Positions 8,776-11,758 of a stretch of DNA of 11,758 nt are shown here, one piece after another; position 1 is the first letter of the stretch, and each line of letters begins with the position of its first letter. The notes below the pieces were generated by a model. The model was not told where the DNA came from and searched no databases. It was given only the letters and a program-made list of their open reading frames with translations. The translations under genes and the position numbers were made by a program. Source of the stretch: CAYOVG01 sp964407285 (GTDB lineage: Bacteria > Desulfobacterota > Syntrophobacteria > Syntrophobacterales > Syntrophobacteraceae). The stretch lies in NCBI GenBank assembly GCA_964407285.1, contig CAYOVG010000228.1, positions 1 through 11,758 on the forward strand, in the 5' to 3' direction.

Positions 8776-10608
8776 TCTCTGATCGACGTTCTTCAGAGAG
8801 TCCTCGAATTTTTTCTTCTGCTCCAGAAAATACGCCATCCTCTCAGGTTTCAGCGCGATAGCCCTGTCGATCGTCTCCAGGGCTTCCCCGAATCGACCGT
8901 TGACGAAGTACGCCTCCGCCAGAGTGTCCAATATCTGGGGGGAGTCGGGTTTGAGCGCCGCCGCCCTGGACGCCAGATCAAGAGCAGCACGCGCGTCGAA
9001 CTGGGGCGGCGGCGAAGTGGCGTAGAGCCATGCGAGGTTGTTCAAAATCCCCGGATTGTCGGGCGCCGTTTCCAACGCCTTGCGCATGATTATTTCCGCC
9101 TCTGCATAGCGCTGCTTCTCCAGTAGCAGCCCACCGTAGGCGGCACGGAGTTCCGGGTCGTCCGGTTCCAGGCGTAATTCCTGCTCCAGGATGCTCAACT
9201 GGAGTTCCGTCCGCCATGCGTGCACGGTGGAGGATTGCTGGAAATAAAACCCCATGGTGCTGAAAATAGCTATGGCCGTGAATAACGCCACCGCGGAGCC
9301 GTAGAGTTTCCAGTCGTGGCGACGGATGAGAGACGGGTCCTCGTAGCACTGCTTCAGGAACCGGATACGTTCGCTGATGCTGAAATGATGCCAGCTCGGA
9401 AGGTCCTCGATGTGCCCGCTGTGGAAGGCGATCTTCTCCAGCGAGGAGACCAGCGTGAACGGGTGCCCTATGAGCCGCAGAGCGAAGAGGTCCGCCTGCC
9501 GCTCGCTGTTTCTCATGAAAAATCCGAAGACGAAACGAAAATAGACCACCATGAGAATCAGTATGGGAAGCGTGTATATCAGCGAAAAGATCGTCAAATG
9601 AAATGTCGTCGGAGACATGGCCCACTGCAAAAGGGGGCTCTGGCGGAACAGAAAGAGAAGCAGCGTGTCTTGGATCGAATAAACCATCACGGAATAGGCC
9701 AGGAAGAACAGCATGTAGAAGAGCAGGTGGTACCGGCGCACATGGCCCATTTCGTGCGCCACGACCGCTTTCAACTCATCGATGCTCAGAAGATTTATGA
9801 TGCCGCGTGTCAGGAGGATGTACCGGATTCGGGGAAGGAGTCCCATTACCCCCGCGGTGAGCATCTCGCCTCCAAGCAGAGGCCACAGCATGAAATCCCC
9901 CACCTTGAAATGGTGCGTTCTGCAAAACTCCTCCAGTTCGATCCGTGCGGGAATCGGGGGGAGCGGCTCGCACCTCCACAGCCGCACCACGAGCCAGGGA
10001 GCCAGGAGAAGAAAGAAGATGAGAATCACTCCGGAGGTGAAAGCCTGGCCGAGTTCGCTCGAGAAGAAAACGGGCAGGGGAAAAAACTGCAGGATATCCG
10101 ATACGAGGGAGATGAACAGCCAAGGAACGAGCAGAGCCAGTTGGAACCCGATGTGGCTCCGCAGGAAGCTCCACCGTGTCATGGCGCTCCCGTGCAGTCG
10201 CCGGTAGACGGGGTAGCTCCAATACCACACCACCATGAGCAGCAGCAGATACAGCATTATGCCGATGAAGCCCGTGGAGGTCAGATATGTTTCGAAACCC
10301 GGCACGAACTTCAAGTAATACTTGATGTTGAGACCGTACACATAGCCGGCCAGGATCACCAGGGCCAGGATGGAGAGCCGCCCCTGGACCTGGTGGTAGC
10401 GGAGCGATACGGCCCCCTGAATGGCGGGGTATTCCTCGGCCGCGCGAAGCAGCTTGAGGAATGCCGTCCTGCACACGAAGACGAAGGCGGCGAACATGCC
10501 CGTTCCCACAAGGAACGTAAACAGCGGACTGTGGTAGGGCTCGCTTCCCGGTTGCTGGATGGTGAACAGCAGCAGTGCTATGATGAAGTAGATGAGCTGG
10601 CTGTACAT
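8689..10608 (-). CDS. Membrane-embedded M48 family metalloprotease with C-terminal TPR repeats
   Basis: The 639-residue product combines a multi-pass membrane M48 (Ste24/HtpX-type) zinc protease with a tetratricopeptide tail. Hydrophobic segments are visible near residues 1-20, 28-50, 78-95, 112-132, 155-172, 190-210, 296-322 and 338-365. The zinc motif HEMGH is at 285-289, and the third ligand is probably Glu369 in NSERQAD. Another hydrophobic stretch (about 436-457) precedes at least three TPR-like units (about 485-590), such as AYGGLLLEKQRYAEAEIIMRKAL. Likely role: cleavage of membrane or envelope proteins, with TPRs binding partners. The frame extends to a GTG at 10665, but the ATG at 10608 has GGAGAG just upstream and opens directly on the first membrane segment. 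It lies 70 bp after kdsD, probably one operon. The final 28 residues are encoded antisense to the gre gene. Confidence 0.9.
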   Translation of the reverse strand: MYSQLIYFIIALLLFTIQQPGSEPYHSPLFTFLVGTGMFAAFVFVCRTAFLKLLRAAEEYPAIQGAVSLRYHQVQGRLSILALVILAGYVYGLNIKYYLKFVPGFETYLTSTGFIGIMLYLLLLMVVWYWSYPVYRRLHGSAMTRWSFLRSHIGFQLALLVPWLFISLVSDILQFFPLPVFFSSELGQAFTSGVILIFFLLLAPWLVVRLWRCEPLPPIPARIELEEFCRTHHFKVGDFMLWPLLGGEMLTAGVMGLLPRIRYILLTRGIINLLSIDELKAVVAHEMGHVRRYHLLFYMLFFLAYSVMVYSIQDTLLLFLFRQSPLLQWAMSPTTFHLTIFSLIYTLPILILMVVYFRFVFGFFMRNSERQADLFALRLIGHPFTLVSSLEKIAFHSGHIEDLPSWHHFSISERIRFLKQCYEDPSLIRRHDWKLYGSAVALFTAIAIFSTMGFYFQQSSTVHAWRTELQLSILEQELRLEPDDPELRAAYGGLLLEKQRYAEAEIIMRKALETAPDNPGILNNLAWLYATSPPPQFDARAALDLASRAAALKPDSPQILDTLAEAYFVNGRFGEALETIDRAIALKPERMAYFLEQKKKFEDSLKNVDQRSDLNGDNAIDAYARRSIDGHLISFPVPH

Positions 10609-10678
10609 GAACTCTCCGAATCCCGTTCGTGTTTGTCCGGAGGATGCGAACTCAAGGACCGTCACCTGTCCGAATGTG

Positions 10679-11722
10679 TCAGCGAGTGAATTTTATGTTG
10701 CCCTTTCCGAGCAGATCGTGCAGATGGAGGATTCCCACCGGACGGCCGGCGTTGTCCGTGACGGGCAGGACCGTTATGAGATGGCGTTCCATCGCTTCCA
10801 GGGCGTCGGCGACAAAACCGGCCGCCGATATGGTGCGTGGAGTGGGCGTCATGACTTCGTGCAAACGGACGTCGCTCAGGTCGCCGAACTTTCTGACGGC
10901 GCGCCGCAGGTCGCCGTCCGTGAATATGCCGAGCAGACGGTCGTCGGGGCCGACAACCAGGGTAGCTCCCAGCCCCTTGCGCTGCATTTCCTCGATCGCT
11001 TCCCGAACGGAGGTGCTCTCCCGCGACCTCGGGATGTCGTCTTCCGTCAGCATCACCTCGCATATGGGGACCTGCAACCGTTCTCCGAGACGCCCGCCCG
11101 GATGGTTGCGCCGGAAGTCGCAAGCCCGGAAGTTTCTTTTCTTGACCAGGGCCACGGCTATGGCGTCTCCCATGGCGAGCATGGCGGTCGAACTGGCGGT
11201 CGGAGCCAGCCCCAGGGGACAAGCCTCTCGTGGGACCCCGGTGTAGATCACGATATCGCTGAAACGGGCAAGGGTCGAGCCTGCATCTCCAGTGAACGCT
11301 ATGATGCATGCCACCATGCTCCGGAGGCTCGGAAGGATGGCGTTCAACTCCCGGGTTTCCCCGCTGTTTGAAAGGGCCAGCACGACATCCTCCCCGCGCG
11401 CCATTCCGAGGTCCCCATGGAGCGCTTCCACCGGATGGAGGAAAAACGAGGGGGTGCCCATGCTGCTCAGAGTGGCCACGATTTTGCGCCCCACCAAACC
11501 GGACTTGCCGATTCCGGTCACGATGACGCGGCCTTTCGCCTCGAAAATGCGCTCGACGGCCAGGGCAAAAGACCGGTCCAGGTTCTTCACGAGGTGCGCG
11601 AGCCCTTCGGCTTCGATTGCCAGCACTTCCGCGGCCGTCCGCACCATCTCCCGCCAGTCGTCCGGTCTGTCATTCTCAGCCGCCAAATCGTTCGCAGTCC
11701 TTTCCCTTTCGACGCGTCGCAT
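10679..11722 (-). CDS. kdsD: Arabinose-5-phosphate isomerase (KdsD/KpsF type)
   Basis: This enzyme converts ribulose 5-phosphate to arabinose 5-phosphate, the precursor of Kdo in lipopolysaccharide (or of Kdo-containing capsule). The 347-residue protein has the standard architecture: a SIS sugar-isomerase domain (about 45-200) with GIGKSG (70-75), SNSGET (118-123) and TASST (175-179), then HPGG (207-210) with the catalytic-type histidine. Two CBS domains follow, at about 220-275 and 288-340. The ATG at 11722 lacks a convincing ribosome-binding site and gives an N terminus roughly 25 residues longer than I would expect for the family. An internal start (for example TTG at codon 13) cannot be excluded, whereas Met26 has GGGAG abutting it and is poorly placed. 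Other Kdo genes are not in view and may lie beyond the right edge. Confidence 0.95.
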   Translation of the reverse strand: MRRVERERTANDLAAENDRPDDWREMVRTAAEVLAIEAEGLAHLVKNLDRSFALAVERIFEAKGRVIVTGIGKSGLVGRKIVATLSSMGTPSFFLHPVEALHGDLGMARGEDVVLALSNSGETRELNAILPSLRSMVACIIAFTGDAGSTLARFSDIVIYTGVPREACPLGLAPTASSTAMLAMGDAIAVALVKKRNFRACDFRRNHPGGRLGERLQVPICEVMLTEDDIPRSRESTSVREAIEEMQRKGLGATLVVGPDDRLLGIFTDGDLRRAVRKFGDLSDVRLHEVMTPTPRTISAAGFVADALEAMERHLITVLPVTDNAGRPVGILHLHDLLGKGNIKFTR

Positions 11723-11730
11723 TCATCGAC

Positions 11731-11758
11731 CACGAAAAGCACGAAAGAACACGAAAAA
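11731..11758. repeat. Short CACGAAA tandem repeat at the right edge
   Basis: Three imperfect copies of a 9-10 base unit follow one another: CACGAAAAG (11731-11739), CACGAAAGAA (11740-11749) and CACGAAAAA (11750-11758). The array continues to the end of the window and may extend beyond it. It lies within 10 bases of the kdsD start codon, on the side where its promoter or leader should be. I recall similar degenerate CACGAAA strings scattered in intergenic DNA of several bacterial genomes, but their function is unknown to me. Confidence 0.55.

Noticed and set aside
10609..10665. GTG start adding 19 residues to the M48 protease
   Set aside because: The extra residues are unremarkable, and the ATG at 10608 has a better ribosome-binding site directly before the first membrane helix.
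9316..10689. Plus-strand open frame of 457 codons opposite the M48 gene
   Set aside because: The minus strand encodes membrane segments, HExxH and TPRs; the plus frame is low-complexity, charged shadow sequence.

Overview
The window looks like chromosomal DNA of a GC-rich Gram-negative bacterium. KdsD/KpsF, a Kdo-pathway enzyme of lipopolysaccharide synthesis, implies an outer membrane. The gene content (CbpA-ClpB pair, GlnD-type protein with ACT domains, GspC-like periplasmic protein, GreA paralogue) reminds me of Desulfobacterota such as Syntrophobacterales. That placement is inference from style only; nothing here is a phylogenetic marker. I see no rRNA, tRNA, CRISPR array, transposase or phage gene.

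Layout. Positions 1-2713 (minus strand) hold a heat-shock chaperone pair: a type II J-protein (cbpA) followed 27 bp later by clpB, which runs off the left edge after its first ATPase domain and coiled-coil middle domain. Positions 2714-3187 are a divergent intergenic region whose right half is strikingly AT-rich. Positions 3188-8775 (plus strand) carry five genes: a GlnD-family protein, a crotonase-fold protein, a secreted GspC-like protein with a proline-rich tail, a Nudix (ADP-ribose pyrophosphatase-like) hydrolase and a GreA-family transcription factor. The last four are close enough for co-transcription; glnD is separated from them by 175 bp. Positions 8689-11722 (minus strand) hold kdsD and then a multi-pass M48 metalloprotease with C-terminal TPR repeats. 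The protease gene runs 87 bp into the 3' end of the convergent gre gene. A short CACGAAA-type tandem repeat sits at the right edge, just upstream of kdsD.

The most interesting theme is that three plus-strand genes keep their family fold but have lost family-defining catalytic residues. The GlnD-like protein lacks both aspartates of the nucleotidyltransferase DxD motif while keeping its HD phosphohydrolase motif and two ACT domains. The Gre factor has Val in place of the key tip Asp41. The crotonase lacks both classical catalytic glutamates. The GlnD case is the strongest: it predicts a PII-type regulator that can remove but not add nucleotides, or one with another role.
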